NCBI GenBank assembly: GCA_900554205.1
Contig: USGM01000009.1
Coordinates: 1-52,819 of the forward strand
DNA from: an uncultured Lachnospiraceae bacterium
GTDB lineage: Bacteria > Bacillota > Clostridia > Lachnospirales > Lachnospiraceae
DNA: 52,819 bases
Reading direction: 5' to 3'
In this document: positions 24,798 to 35,045 of the stretch, piece by piece
How positions within the stretch are numbered: the stretch's first letter is position 1
How the letters are laid out: the number at the start of each line of letters is the position of its first letter
Program-made: the position numbers and the translations under genes
The notes under the pieces: generated by a model
Told to the model about the DNA's origin: nothing
Seen by the model: the letters and a program-made list of their open reading frames with translations, nothing else
Databases searched by the model: none

Positions 24798-27209
24798 ATG
24801 CGAGAAATCATTTCCTTTAATGACAACTGGGTCTTCTCCAAGGACGGCACACACTGGGAGCTTGTGACGCTGCCGCACACCTGGAATGCGATCGACGGCA
24901 TGGACGGCAGGGGAGAGTACTACCGCGGTATATGCCAGTACCAGAAAGAATTTTGCGCCCCGCAGGCGCCCGCCGGAACGCGGTATGTCCTCGAGGTGCT
25001 CGCCTGCTCTTTAAGCGGCACCGTGCTCTTAAACGGTCAGGAGCTGATGAGCCATGAGGGCGGCTATTCCTCCTTCACCGTCGATCTCACGGACGCGCTC
25101 CGCCCCGCGCCGGAGGCAAACACCTTGACCATCCTCGCCGACAATTCCCCCAGAGATGATATTTATCCGCAGCTTGCGGACTTTACCTTCTACGGCGGAC
25201 TCTATCGCGGTGTGAACCTAATGCTGCTGCCGGAAACGCATTTTGACGTCAGCTTCCACGGTGCGCCGGGACTTGCCGTCACACCGGAGGTTCTCGACAG
25301 CAGTGTCCTCCCCGACAACAGCTCGGAGACAAAGCTCTACCCCTCCTGCTGCAATGTCAGCAGCGTCACCCTCGCCGCCATGCTGCATCTCAACAGCTGG
25401 GTCGTCTCCCCCTCGCCCGACATGACCGTCCGGTATTCCATCGCGGACGCAGAGGGCAGAGTCATCGCGGAGAGCTGGCGACCCTCCGAAAACCCGAAGA
25501 CAGACATTCTTCTGACGACACCTCACCTCTGGCAGGGTGTGCGTGACCCTTACCTGTATCGCTGTACGGCAACACTGGTCTACCGGAACGAAACGGTGGA
25601 CGAGGTAACAACCCGCTTCGGCATCCGCTTTTTCTCGGTAGACCCCGAAAAAGGCTTTTTCCTGAACGGCTCTCCCATGATGCTGCGCGGCGTGTCCCGG
25701 CATCAGGATCTGCTCTGGCAGGGAAATGCGCTGACAAAGGAGCAGCATTACAGGGATGCCGCACTGATAGCCGAGCTTGGCGCCAACACCGTCCGTCTCG
25801 CCCACTATCAGCACAGCCGGGATTTCTACGATGCCTGCGACGAGTACGGCTTCATCGTCTGGGCAGAGATTCCCTACATCAGCAGCCAGAGCGACGATCC
25901 GAAGGCTCACGACAACTGCCGCCTCCAGATGACTGATCTGATCTACCAGAATTATAACCATCCCTCCATCTGCTTCTGGGGAATCTCCAACGAGATCACC
26001 ATCGCCGGAGAAAAGCCCGGACTTGTGGAAAACCACCGGGATCTGAACGCTCTTGTGAAGGAGCTTGACCCCAGCCGCCTGACGACGATTGCCCATGTCA
26101 GCATGCTCCCCATGGACAGCGCGCTCCACGGCATCACGGACGTCGAAAGCTATAATCACTACTTTGGCTGGTACGGCGGAAGCTATGAGAAAAACGAAGA
26201 ATGGCTGGATGAATTTCACCGGAAGAATCCCGAAATCTGCCTCGGTCTGTCGGAATACGGCGCGGAGGGCATCATCACATGGCAGCCGGATGAGGCGAAA
26301 TGCCGCGACTACTCCGAGCGCTATCAGGCGGAATATCATGAACACATGGCAAAGATCCTCATGGAACGACCCTATCTCTGGTCCACCCATGTCTGGAACA
26401 TGTTTGATTTCGGCTGCGCGGCAAGAAATGAAGGCGGAACCGCCGGGCGAAACAACAAGGGGCTTGTCAGCATGGACCGCAGGATCAAAAAGGAAGCCTT
26501 CTATCTCTACAAGGCGTACTGGAGCCGCGGGCCATTCGTCTATCTCTGTGGGAAGCGCTATGCCCAGCACGCCTCGGAGACCGTCTCCGTGAAGCTCTAC
26601 TCCAATCAGCCCTGCGTCACGCTGTATGTCAACGGGCAGGCATTCGGAACACAGTACGGCGACAAGATCTTTACCTTTGAAAACGTGCCGCTGGAAAAAG
26701 GCTTCACCTATCTGACTGCAACCGCTCCGGTCACAAGCATTGCCGCCTACGCCGGTATACGCTCCGGCTCCGCACTGTCTGACTGCTCCGGAACCGTCTC
26801 CGACAGCATGACCCTCGAGAGGGTTGCACAAAAGCCTGAGATTTACACGCTGCCGCAGGAGGACGATGACGCGGACGGCGTTGCAAACTGGTTCGAGCAG
26901 GTAGAGACCATTGCCAGCGACGCGCCGATGGAATTTTCCGAAGAACATTTCTCCGTCCACGACAAAATAAACACCATCTGCGCGAATGATGAGGCATTTT
27001 CCATCCTCTCCAACGCCATGTTTGCCATGTCGGGCATGCGCCTGAAAAAGTCCATGCTCGCCATGATGGGCGAAAAGACGCTGTATGACCTCTTCGGCAT
27101 GCTGGGCGGAAACGGAATGCACGCCGGGGAGAAGGCGGACTCCACCCACAAGGTTCCCGAAAACGCCCTGCAGATCATCAACGCCGAGCTCGGGAAAGTG
27201 AAAAAGTAA
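24798..27209 (+). CDS. Glycoside hydrolase family 2 (beta-galactosidase-like)
   Basis: An 803-residue enzyme without a signal peptide, so cytoplasmic. Domain order: N-terminal sugar-binding jelly roll (NDNWVFSKDG, LPHTWNAIDG), immunoglobulin-like middle domain, TIM barrel (GVSRHQD, NTVRLAHYQHSRDFYDACDE), then C-terminal regions. The acid/base is Glu399 in FWGISNE and the nucleophile is Glu486 in LSEYGAEG. The last 100 or so residues (after about 690) are an extra helical region. Substrate could be a beta-galactoside or another beta-glycoside. ATG 24798 follows GAGGTT; an upstream extension to 24657 has no ribosome site. Its 3' end overlaps the convergent ATPase gene by 32 bases. Confidence 0.92.
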   Translation: MREIISFNDNWVFSKDGTHWELVTLPHTWNAIDGMDGRGEYYRGICQYQKEFCAPQAPAGTRYVLEVLACSLSGTVLLNGQELMSHEGGYSSFTVDLTDALRPAPEANTLTILADNSPRDDIYPQLADFTFYGGLYRGVNLMLLPETHFDVSFHGAPGLAVTPEVLDSSVLPDNSSETKLYPSCCNVSSVTLAAMLHLNSWVVSPSPDMTVRYSIADAEGRVIAESWRPSENPKTDILLTTPHLWQGVRDPYLYRCTATLVYRNETVDEVTTRFGIRFFSVDPEKGFFLNGSPMMLRGVSRHQDLLWQGNALTKEQHYRDAALIAELGANTVRLAHYQHSRDFYDACDEYGFIVWAEIPYISSQSDDPKAHDNCRLQMTDLIYQNYNHPSICFWGISNEITIAGEKPGLVENHRDLNALVKELDPSRLTTIAHVSMLPMDSALHGITDVESYNHYFGWYGGSYEKNEEWLDEFHRKNPEICLGLSEYGAEGIITWQPDEAKCRDYSERYQAEYHEHMAKILMERPYLWSTHVWNMFDFGCAARNEGGTAGRNNKGLVSMDRRIKKEAFYLYKAYWSRGPFVYLCGKRYAQHASETVSVKLYSNQPCVTLYVNGQAFGTQYGDKIFTFENVPLEKGFTYLTATAPVTSIAAYAGIRSGSALSDCSGTVSDSMTLERVAQKPEIYTLPQEDDDADGVANWFEQVETIASDAPMEFSEEHFSVHDKINTICANDEAFSILSNAMFAMSGMRLKKSMLAMMGEKTLYDLFGMLGGNGMHAGEKADSTHKVPENALQIINAELGKVKK

Positions 27210-29841
27210 GTGCAATAATTTCGTGGGCAAACAGCGGCGCCGCCGACAACAGGCTCAGCCGCATCCACTCCCTGCCGGAAAGCGGCGAGGTGCCGAAGGC
27301 ATTAATCAGAAACGGCACCTCCGTCACGGCAAACTGCAGCAGAAAGCCCACCACACACGCGACGATCATCAGCTTGTTCTCAAAATGGTTCATGCAAAGC
27401 ACCGAGCGGTTCGTATCGCGCATACCGACCGCATGCCAGAGCTGGCTCATCCCGAGCACCGTGAAGGCGTAGGTCTGCGCCTTGGAGAGCACCCAGCCCT
27501 CCCGCAGCGTATCCGCGAGCGCCTGAATGCTCAGCTCCGCGCCCTGAATGTTCAGAAGCGCCACCGGAAGCATGAGAAACGCCGTCAGGCTGACCGCAGC
27601 GATCAGCGCCCCGTAAAGACAGGTGCAGGCGAAGCCTCCCCTCGAGAAAAGGCTTTCGGAGGCTTTCCTCGGCGGCTGACGCATCAGCGTCTTTCCATCG
27701 TTTTTATCCACTCCGAGGGCTAACGCCGGAAGGGAATCCGTAATCAGGTTGATCCAGAGGATATGGCTGGACTTGAGCGGCGCCGCCAGTCCGCAGACCA
27801 CGGCGAGGAACATGGTAATAATCTCCCCGAGATTTGAGGACAACAGAAAGATGACGGATTTTCTGATATTTTCATAGACGCCGCGGCCCTCCTCGATTGC
27901 GCGCCGGATTGTCGCAAAATTGTCGTCCGTCAGAATCATGTCTGCCGCCTGTCTCGCCACATCCGTACCATTCCTTCCCATGGCAATGCCAATGTCGGCT
28001 CTCTTTAACGAGGGAGCGTCGTTGACACCGTCTCCGGTCATGGCGACAATCTCTCCCCTCGCCCTGAAGCCGTCCACAATGCGCACCTTCTGTGCCGGCG
28101 ACACTCTGGCGAAGACCCTTGCCTGCCCCAGTCTCCCCGCAAGCTCCTCCTCTGTCAGATGCCCCAGCGTCTCTCCCGTCATACACTGTTCAAACCGTTC
28201 CACAATGCCGAGCTGCTTTCCGATGGCGAAGGCCGTATCCACATGATCTCCCGTAATCATGACCGTCGTGACACCCGCCTGCTTAAAATCCGCCACCGCC
28301 TGCGCTGCCTCTGGTCTCGCCGGATCGCGCATCCCGACCATCCCCAGAAAGATCAGTTCACTCTCCATGGGCTGTGAAACTCCGGTTCTCATGGCGACGG
28401 CAAGCGTCCGCAGCCCTTCCGCAGACATTGCCGCCACCGCCTCCTGTATCTGCCTCCGCAGATCCGGTGTCAGCCGCAAGACACCCTGTGCCGCCCTCAT
28501 CTGACTGCAGCACTTGAGCACCTCGTCCGGTGCTCCCTTCGTATAGGAGACAGAGCCGTGCAGCGTCGTCATCATCTTGCGGTCGGAGTCAAAGGGAAGC
28601 TCTCCGGTTCGCGGATTACGGCGCTCCGCCTCCTCCTTTCCAAGTTCCACCTTCTCCGCCATATCCAGCAGTGCAAGCTCTGTCGGGTCTCCCGTCCTGT
28701 TTCCCTCCTCCAGCACTGCATCATTGCAGAGCGTCATCCCGAGAAAGAAATCCGGCGCATCCGCAAGCCTTAGCGCGGAGGACGGCTGTAATCTGCCGTT
28801 CACAAAGCACTTTCCCACCGTCATCCGGTTCTGCGTCAGCGTGCCCGTCTTGTCGGAGCAGACCACGCTCACCGCGCCGAGCGTCTCCACCGAGGGAAGT
28901 CTCCGCACGATCGTGTTCACCTTGACCATCCTTGTCACACTGAGCGCCAGACAGATCGTAACCACCGCCGGAAGCCCCTCCGGCACAGCGGCAACCGCCA
29001 GCGAGATCGCCGTAATCAGCATCTCCGGCACATTCCGCTGCTGTAGCACGGCAATGCCGAACAGTACCGCACACAAAAGAAGCGACAGGAGACTCAGAAC
29101 CTTTCCAAGCTCTCCCAGCCGCTTCTGTAGCGGTGTCATTTCCTCTTTCGCCTCGGTAATCATGGTTGCAATCTGCCCCAGCTCGGTATCCATTCCGGTC
29201 GCCGTGACAACGCCCTGCCCTCTTCCGTAGGTGACAATGGTTGACATATATGCCATGTTGCGTCTGTCTCCGAGCGGGATCGCCGCCCTACCGCTCCGGT
29301 TCAGCGGAAGAAACGCGCTGTCCTTATCCACCGGAACAGCCTCTCCCGTCAGTGCAGACTCCTCAATCTTTAAATTCGCGCTCTCCGTCAGCCGCAGATC
29401 AGCCGGAACCTGACAGCCCGCCTCCAGCCATACCAGATCTCCCCGCACAAGCTCCGCCGCAGGCAGCTCCAGCCTTCTGCCGTCCCGGATGACAAATGCC
29501 TTCGGGCTGGTCAGCTTCTTCAGGGACTCCAGCGCCTTCCTTGCCCTTCCCTCCTGCAATACGCCCACTGTCGCATTGAGCAGCACGACCACACCAATAA
29601 TGATGGCATCACTGTATTCGCCAAGAAAGATCGACACTGCAGCCGCCACGATCAGCACGTAGATGAGAGGGTCATTCAGCTGTTCCAGAAAGGATTCCAG
29701 AACCGTTTTCTTCCTCGCGCCCTTCATCTCGTTTCTGCCATACGCTGCCAGCCGCTTTGCCGCCTCTGTCTCCGTAAGTCCCCTGATGCTGTCCGTCTTT
29801 AATTCCGCTGCCGCCTCTGCCGCGCTGCTCTGTTCAAACAT
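27178..29841 (-). CDS. P-type cation-transporting ATPase (calcium-type, PII)
   Basis: An 887-residue membrane pump with the full domain order: cation ATPase N-terminal domain (RGLTETEAAKRLAAYGRNE), actuator with LTGEAVPV (the usual LTGES with Ala for Ser), PEGLP in the fourth helix, phosphorylation site DKTGTLTQNRM, nucleotide-binding KGAPDEVL, hinge TGDGVNDAPSLK, and a C-terminal six-helix cation domain. It resembles Ca2+/Mn2+ pumps such as YloB/PMR1. A weak 8-bp inverted repeat (29914-29921 with 29928-29935) lies upstream of the gene. Expels or stores divalent cations (family knowledge); the ion is not certain. Confidence 0.95.
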   Translation of the reverse strand: MFEQSSAAEAAAELKTDSIRGLTETEAAKRLAAYGRNEMKGARKKTVLESFLEQLNDPLIYVLIVAAAVSIFLGEYSDAIIIGVVVLLNATVGVLQEGRARKALESLKKLTSPKAFVIRDGRRLELPAAELVRGDLVWLEAGCQVPADLRLTESANLKIEESALTGEAVPVDKDSAFLPLNRSGRAAIPLGDRRNMAYMSTIVTYGRGQGVVTATGMDTELGQIATMITEAKEEMTPLQKRLGELGKVLSLLSLLLCAVLFGIAVLQQRNVPEMLITAISLAVAAVPEGLPAVVTICLALSVTRMVKVNTIVRRLPSVETLGAVSVVCSDKTGTLTQNRMTVGKCFVNGRLQPSSALRLADAPDFFLGMTLCNDAVLEEGNRTGDPTELALLDMAEKVELGKEEAERRNPRTGELPFDSDRKMMTTLHGSVSYTKGAPDEVLKCCSQMRAAQGVLRLTPDLRRQIQEAVAAMSAEGLRTLAVAMRTGVSQPMESELIFLGMVGMRDPARPEAAQAVADFKQAGVTTVMITGDHVDTAFAIGKQLGIVERFEQCMTGETLGHLTEEELAGRLGQARVFARVSPAQKVRIVDGFRARGEIVAMTGDGVNDAPSLKRADIGIAMGRNGTDVARQAADMILTDDNFATIRRAIEEGRGVYENIRKSVIFLLSSNLGEIITMFLAVVCGLAAPLKSSHILWINLITDSLPALALGVDKNDGKTLMRQPPRKASESLFSRGGFACTCLYGALIAAVSLTAFLMLPVALLNIQGAELSIQALADTLREGWVLSKAQTYAFTVLGMSQLWHAVGMRDTNRSVLCMNHFENKLMIVACVVGFLLQFAVTEVPFLINAFGTSPLSGREWMRLSLLSAAPLFAHEIIALTFSLSRARR

Positions 29842-29940
29842 ATCCGTCCCATGCCCTCCCCGCTGTGTTCCAGACAGCTCTCATTTTCTGTCCGTCACAT
29901 TATCCTATGCCGGTTGGGACAAAAACATGTCCAAACAGCT

Positions 29941-31500
29941 TTAACTGTTCAATAATTGTTTCGTGTATTCCTGCGTCGGATGGCGGAACAGCTCCTCCGT
30001 CTCCCCGATCTCAAGAATCTGTCCCTCCTTCATGACCATGATCCTGTCACACATATGGTAGACCACATTGATGTCATGGGAGATGAAAAGACAGGACAGG
30101 TGCATCTCCTGCTGAAGCTTTTGCAGCAGCTCCATGATCTGCGCCTGAATTGTCACGTCCAGCGCCGACACCGGTTCATCCGCGACAATCAGCCCCGGAT
30201 TCGTGATGAGCGCCTGTCCGATGCTGATTCTCTGCCGCTGTCCGCCCGAAAGCTGGGACGGCTTTCTATGGAAGAAGCTGTCCTCCATGCCCACACGGTG
30301 AAGCATATCGTAGGCTGCCGCCTCCATATCCTGCCTGCTCATGGCGAGTGACGGATCGAGCGCCGCCGCAGCCCTGAGCGGCTCCTGCAGCAGCCAGCCG
30401 ATCGTTTTTACCGGATTCAGACTGCTGTAAGGATCCTGAAAGATCATCTGCGGACGAATCGTATGGTGATGAATCTCGCCCGTGATGTCCGTATTCATGC
30501 CCAGAATTGCCTTCGAGAGAGAGGTCTTTCCGCAACCGCTCTCGCCGACAAGCCCCAGACTCTCCCCTTTATAGATGTCAAAGGTCGCATGCTTCACGAC
30601 ACAATGCTTTTCCTTCCTTGCAAAGAGGCTGTTGCCGCTGTCCCTGTAGAACACGGACAGATCCTTCACCTCCACAACGCTCTCCTTCTTGTCCTTGTTT
30701 TGCAGCACGGAAACCCGCGGCTTTAACCGCGACGGAACCGCCTCGATCAGTGTCCTTGTATACTCCTCACGCGGATTCTCAAAAATGTCCTCCGTCTTTC
30801 CCTGTTCGACGATCCTTCCATCCTTCATGACTGCGACGCGATGGCATATCCTCCGCGCGAGATTCAGGTCATGTGTGATGAACAGCATGGAGTTCTGTTC
30901 CTTCTCATTGATCTCTTTCAGAAGCTCCATAATCTGGTTCTGAATCGTGACATCCAGTGCTGTCGTCGGCTCGTCGCAGACAACCAGATCTGGGTGGAGG
31001 ATGATCGCCATTGCAATCATCACGCGCTGTCTCATACCGCCGGACAGCTGATGGGGATAGCTGTCATATACCTTCTCTATATCGCGCAGACCGACGGCGT
31101 CGAAGGTCTCGAGCACCTTCGCTCTGATTTCCTCTTTGGTATAGTCCGTGTGCAGCTCCAGCATCTCGCCAACCTGTCTTCCGACACGCTGCGTCGGGTT
31201 CAGCGAGGTCATCGGCTCCTGAAACACCATCGACATCTCCGCACCCTGAAATTTGCGGTACAATGCCATGTCCAGCGGCTTTCCCGCCTCCCTGAGCACC
31301 GTTCCGTCGAACACGATCCTTCCGCTCGTTACCTCAGCCGTCTCCGACACCAGCCCCATAAAGGTCAGGGCAGTCACGGATTTTCCCGAACCGGACTCCC
31401 CCACCACGCCGAGGATCTCTCCATCCTTCAGCTCAAGATTCACATTTTTTACAACCTCTGTTCCGTCGAAGGCGACAGAGAGATTTTCGATTCTGATCAA
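29941..31500 (-). CDS. Oligopeptide-type ABC ATPase, two fused nucleotide-binding domains
   Basis: A 519-residue protein carrying both DppD- and DppF-like ATPases in one chain. First half: GESGSGKS, LSGGMRQR, LVVCDEPTTALD. Second half: GESGCGKTS, LSGGQRQR, LIVADEPVSALD. Each has the oligopeptide-type C-terminal stretch. Start: TTG 31500 has GGAGG eight bases upstream, whereas ATG 31536 has no site, so I prefer the TTG. Last gene of the SBP-B-C-ATPase operon. Confidence 0.93.
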   Translation of the reverse strand: MIRIENLSVAFDGTEVVKNVNLELKDGEILGVVGESGSGKSVTALTFMGLVSETAEVTSGRIVFDGTVLREAGKPLDMALYRKFQGAEMSMVFQEPMTSLNPTQRVGRQVGEMLELHTDYTKEEIRAKVLETFDAVGLRDIEKVYDSYPHQLSGGMRQRVMIAMAIILHPDLVVCDEPTTALDVTIQNQIMELLKEINEKEQNSMLFITHDLNLARRICHRVAVMKDGRIVEQGKTEDIFENPREEYTRTLIEAVPSRLKPRVSVLQNKDKKESVVEVKDLSVFYRDSGNSLFARKEKHCVVKHATFDIYKGESLGLVGESGCGKTSLSKAILGMNTDITGEIHHHTIRPQMIFQDPYSSLNPVKTIGWLLQEPLRAAAALDPSLAMSRQDMEAAAYDMLHRVGMEDSFFHRKPSQLSGGQRQRISIGQALITNPGLIVADEPVSALDVTIQAQIMELLQKLQQEMHLSCLFISHDINVVYHMCDRIMVMKEGQILEIGETEELFRHPTQEYTKQLLNS

Positions 31501-31544
31501 TTTCGTTTCCTCCGGGCCTAAGCCTTTTACAAACATGCCAAGCG

Positions 31545-32354
31545 TCAGTCTCTGCGGCGGATTCCTTCACTGAAAAGCGAAAAGCCGAGCACGATCCATG
31601 CGATTGTCACCCCCGGCGCCAGCGCATACCATGGAGCCGTCTGTAAATATCCCTGTGCATCGGACAGCATCTTACCGAGACTTGCATCCGGCGGCTGTAC
31701 CCCGATACCTAAATAGCTCATACCGGACTCCGCCAGGATCGCATTGTTGAAACCGATCATTACGGAGACCCAGAAAACCGAGAAAATATTCGGCAGAATA
31801 TGCACAAACAGGATTCGGGAACGCTTGACACCCATGAGCCTTGCCCGCTTAATGTAGTCGGCATCCCGCAGCCGGATAAACTCGCTTCTGACAATCCTGA
31901 CATAGCTCGGCACAAAGACGATTCCCAGCGCCAGAATGACATTCTGTCTTCCGTTGCCGAGAATGCTGATGAGCACCAGCGCCAGCAGAATACTCGGAAA
32001 GCCGTTGACGGCATCCGTGATCCGCATGACAAGCTCATCGACAACGCCGCCGAAATAACCGGTGAGCGCCCCCAGAAGAATCCCGATGGACGCTGAAAAC
32101 AGCACGACAAGGCTTCCTATCACGATAGTCGTTCCGAGCCCCTTCATGACACGCGAGAAAATGTCGCGCCCGAAATTATCCGTGCCAAAGAGGTGGCGTA
32201 AGGAGGGCGCCGCGAATTTCTCCGAAGCGGACATCGCCGTTGTGCTGTAGGGCGTCCAGAAAAAGCCGACAATTCCCAAAAGCAGGGCAATCCCCGTCAT
32301 AATCAGACCTGCGATCAGATATTTATTCCATTTTCTGCCGTTGTTCTTCTTCAT
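31545..32354 (-). CDS. Oligopeptide-type ABC permease, DppC-like
   Basis: A 269-residue membrane subunit with a short N-terminal helix, then the FGTDNFGRDIFSRVMKG motif typical of DppC/OppC, then about five more helices. The ATPase-contact loop reads ARLMGVKRSRILFVHILPN. ATG 32354 has GGGAGA upstream. It begins 19 bases after the first permease gene. Confidence 0.93.
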   Translation of the reverse strand: MKKNNGRKWNKYLIAGLIMTGIALLLGIVGFFWTPYSTTAMSASEKFAAPSLRHLFGTDNFGRDIFSRVMKGLGTTIVIGSLVVLFSASIGILLGALTGYFGGVVDELVMRITDAVNGFPSILLALVLISILGNGRQNVILALGIVFVPSYVRIVRSEFIRLRDADYIKRARLMGVKRSRILFVHILPNIFSVFWVSVMIGFNNAILAESGMSYLGIGVQPPDASLGKMLSDAQGYLQTAPWYALAPGVTIAWIVLGFSLFSEGIRRRD

Positions 32355-32373
32355 AAAATTTCTCCCACAGGTC

Positions 32374-33333
32374 TTATTTCCCGCTGATTCTCGGATCGAT
32401 GACACGGTACAGGATGTCCACAAGGAAATACACAAAAATAACGACAAAGGTAATATAGAGAATCAGAATTTCCACCACCGGGAAATCCCTCGTATTGATT
32501 GAACTGATCAGCAGTCTGCCGATACCGGGCAGACCGAACACCTGCTCAATGACGATGCTTCCCGCGACAATCTCCGCGATAATCATGCCGAGGAAGGTCG
32601 TGACCGGCATCATGGCATTCCGGAGCACATGTCCGTACATGACCCTTCTCTTCGTACAGCCCTTGCTGTATGCCGTCCGCACATAGTCCGCTTTCATCTC
32701 CGTCAGCATGGAATTTCTCAGGAAACGCGCCGTCATGGCAATCTTCGGCAGAGCGATCGACAACGCCGGGAACAACAGGTAGCCGAGGAAGCGTCCGAAA
32801 TCTTCCTTATAGCTGACATAGCCTCCGGGTGCAAACCATTTCAGCAGAATGCCGAACAGATAAGTCACCAGAATTCCTAAGAAGAAGGACGGTATCGCCA
32901 TCGTGATCTGTGTGAGAACACCAAGCGCGGCATCCAGAACATGGTTGCTGCTCCTCGCCCAGAGCACGCCGAGCGGAATGGAGACCGCAACGATCAGCAC
33001 AAGCGCCACCGCAGCCAGCCAGAGAGTCACGGGCAGCTTGTCCCCAATCAGCTCAGACACCGGCATCATCTCATTCATATTCTTGGAATATCGGTAACTG
33101 TTTCCGAAATCACCCTTCAGCACACCGCCCGCCCAGCTGAAATACCGGACGACGGGCGGCTTGTTCAGACCCAGCTCTTCCCGAAGCTGTTCCTCCCTCT
33201 CGGGAGTCGCTTCCGTTCCCAGAATGGATGTCACGACATCCCCGGGAATGATCTGGAAAGCGAGGAAAGCCGCCACGGAAACCAGGAACAATGTCATAAT
33301 GAGAGTCAGAATTTTTTTGATAAAGTATTTCAC
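32374..33333 (-). CDS. Oligopeptide-type ABC permease, DppB-like
   Basis: A 319-residue membrane subunit with six helices. It has the OppB-type start (YFIKKILTLIMTLFLVSVAAF), the LGLNKPPVVRYFSW segment, the EAA-type loop RTAYSKGCTKRRVMYGHVLRNA and the VFGLPGIGRLL signature. The start codon is GTG 33333 with GGAGG ten bases upstream. It pairs with the DppC-like gene. Confidence 0.93.
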   Translation of the reverse strand: MKYFIKKILTLIMTLFLVSVAAFLAFQIIPGDVVTSILGTEATPEREEQLREELGLNKPPVVRYFSWAGGVLKGDFGNSYRYSKNMNEMMPVSELIGDKLPVTLWLAAVALVLIVAVSIPLGVLWARSSNHVLDAALGVLTQITMAIPSFFLGILVTYLFGILLKWFAPGGYVSYKEDFGRFLGYLLFPALSIALPKIAMTARFLRNSMLTEMKADYVRTAYSKGCTKRRVMYGHVLRNAMMPVTTFLGMIIAEIVAGSIVIEQVFGLPGIGRLLISSINTRDFPVVEILILYITFVVIFVYFLVDILYRVIDPRISGK

Positions 33334-33362
33334 GCGGTGCTTTCCTCCTTTTCCTCTTACTT

Positions 33363-34916
33363 TTATTTCGTGTAATACACGGTGCTCATATCCTGCACAT
33401 AGACAGGATAGAAGGTGTAGCCTGCAAGGTTCTTATTGACAGCCACCGTGATCGCAGGTACCTGGATGAAGGCGCTTCCCGCCTCCTCACACAGAATCTG
33501 CTGCAGCTGCTTATAGTATTCCGCCTTCTCGGCAATATCCATCGCTGCTGCCGCCTTCTGGTAAACCTCATCATACTCCGCATCCGCAAAGTTGATGAAA
33601 TTCTTCTTGGAGTCTGTCTGGAACCGGTTCATCATGTAGCCCGGCGTTGCATCGCTCGTCAGACCACTGATCGTCGCCTGGTACTGTCTGCCGTTGTAGA
33701 CCTCCTCCAGCCATGTGCTCCACTCCACGGGCTTGATCGTCGCGTTGATTCCCGCTGCCTTGAGCTGCTCCACAACGACCTCCGCCGTCTGCATATGATA
33801 TTCATAGTTGGACGGCACTGCAATCTCAAGGTCAAAGCCGTCAGGATAGCCTGCATCCGTCATCAGCTCCTTCGCCTTATCGATGTTCGCAGCGTTGCCA
33901 TAGACATCGTTCAGGTCCGTATAATAGGTCTGAAGCGTCGGAAGCATCGCGGAACCGATCAGGGTCGCCTTGCCGCCCGCCACGAAATCATTGACGGCAT
34001 CCTTATCCAGCGCATAGCAGATTGCCTGTCTGAGTCTTGCGTCGCTCAGCACCGGATCTGCGTTGTTGAGGAACAGTCCCTGTAAAACAGCGGACGGTGC
34101 CGACAGAATCTGGAAGCTGCTCTGCAACTCGCTCGCCTGACTGTCGGTCAGATACGGATAAATGTCGATGGAACCGCCCTGCAGCTCCAGAAGCGCCGTA
34201 TCCGGGCTGGTGACAATCTTGAAATTCACCTCGTCAAGATAGGGCAGACCCTGCTGCCAGTAATCGGCATTCTTCTTCACGACCATTCCGACCTGTGGTG
34301 TATAGGAAACAAAAGAAAACGGTCCCGTACCGATCGGAGTGCCGCTTTCATCCTCCCCGCTGCCTGCGGGAATGATAGCCGCCGTGAAGCTGTAAATCAG
34401 CTCCGTATTTGCACCGCTCACCGTTACCTGAACCGTCTTTTCATCCGGAATTTCTACGCTTGTAATGACGCTCAATGATGAGATCAGCGGTGTGCCGTCC
34501 AGAAGTCCGGACGCTCTCTCCAGCGAATATTTCACGTCCTCCGCCGTCACTGCATTCCCGTTATGGAACTTTACACCGTCGCGAAGGGTGAAGGTATATA
34601 CCAGACCATCCCCGGAAACCGTGTAATCGCTTGCGATCGCGTTCATCAGGTCGCCATTTTTATCGGGCTTTACCAAGCCCTCAAAAATATTGAACAGAAT
34701 CTCCTTAGTTCCTGCCGCAGTTGCTTTGTGTGGGTCAAGACTATCAATATCCTGCTGTACTCCTACAACAACAGAGCCACCGTAGGCTGCCTCGCCTACA
34801 GACTCCGCAGAGGAAGCCTCCCCCGAAGACTCTCCTGTGCCGTCCGAGCCGCATCCGCTCAGTACAGCCATTGACAGAAGCGCCGTTAAAAGTAAACCTA
34901 AAAGTTTCTTTTTCAT
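33363..34916 (-). CDS. Oligopeptide-type substrate-binding lipoprotein (SBP_bac_5)
   Basis: A 517-residue lipoprotein with lipobox VLSGC (Cys22), a Ser/Glu-rich linker, then a family 5 binding protein (VQQDIDSLDPHKA, GLVYTFTLRDGVKFHNGNAVTAEDV, the family signature). It binds peptides, or in gut bacteria sometimes oligosaccharides. Its place directly opposite the xylanase gene makes a xylooligosaccharide ligand possible, but that is inference. It is the first gene of its operon, with its own promoter. Confidence 0.93.
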   Translation of the reverse strand: MKKKLLGLLLTALLSMAVLSGCGSDGTGESSGEASSAESVGEAAYGGSVVVGVQQDIDSLDPHKATAAGTKEILFNIFEGLVKPDKNGDLMNAIASDYTVSGDGLVYTFTLRDGVKFHNGNAVTAEDVKYSLERASGLLDGTPLISSLSVITSVEIPDEKTVQVTVSGANTELIYSFTAAIIPAGSGEDESGTPIGTGPFSFVSYTPQVGMVVKKNADYWQQGLPYLDEVNFKIVTSPDTALLELQGGSIDIYPYLTDSQASELQSSFQILSAPSAVLQGLFLNNADPVLSDARLRQAICYALDKDAVNDFVAGGKATLIGSAMLPTLQTYYTDLNDVYGNAANIDKAKELMTDAGYPDGFDLEIAVPSNYEYHMQTAEVVVEQLKAAGINATIKPVEWSTWLEEVYNGRQYQATISGLTSDATPGYMMNRFQTDSKKNFINFADAEYDEVYQKAAAAMDIAEKAEYYKQLQQILCEEAGSAFIQVPAITVAVNKNLAGYTFYPVYVQDMSTVYYTK

Positions 34917-34971
34917 AACTCTTCTCCTCTTCGAATCAGAAATTTCCTCTCATTATTCTATTGTCACCATC

Positions 34972-34999
34972 ATTTTACCATAGAAGTCATAGTTTGCAA
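34972..34999 (-). promoter_or_regulatory. Promoter of the oligopeptide-type ABC operon
   Basis: TTGCAA (34994-34999) and TAAAAT (34972-34977) are spaced 16 bases apart on the minus strand, about 55 bases upstream of the SBP start. Confidence 0.5.
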
Positions 35000-35015
35000 G
35001 TATTTTATCAAGTAC

Positions 35016-35045
35016 AAAGCGGGAGCGGGCTGGCATTCCCGCTTT
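35016..35045. promoter_or_regulatory. 9-bp inverted repeat between divergent genes
   Basis: AAAGCGGGA (35016-35024) and TCCCGCTTT (35037-35045) form a perfect inverted repeat between the ABC operon and the xylanase gene. A second small one, TGCGG/CCGCA, follows at about 35047-35062. Either could be an operator acting on both genes. No regulator gene is adjacent. Confidence 0.4.

Noticed and set aside
25218..27230. Long minus-strand open frame (670 codons) opposite the GH2 gene
   Set aside because: Shadow of GC-rich coding sequence: it has no ribosome site, no recognisable domains, and the plus strand has full GH2 active-site motifs.
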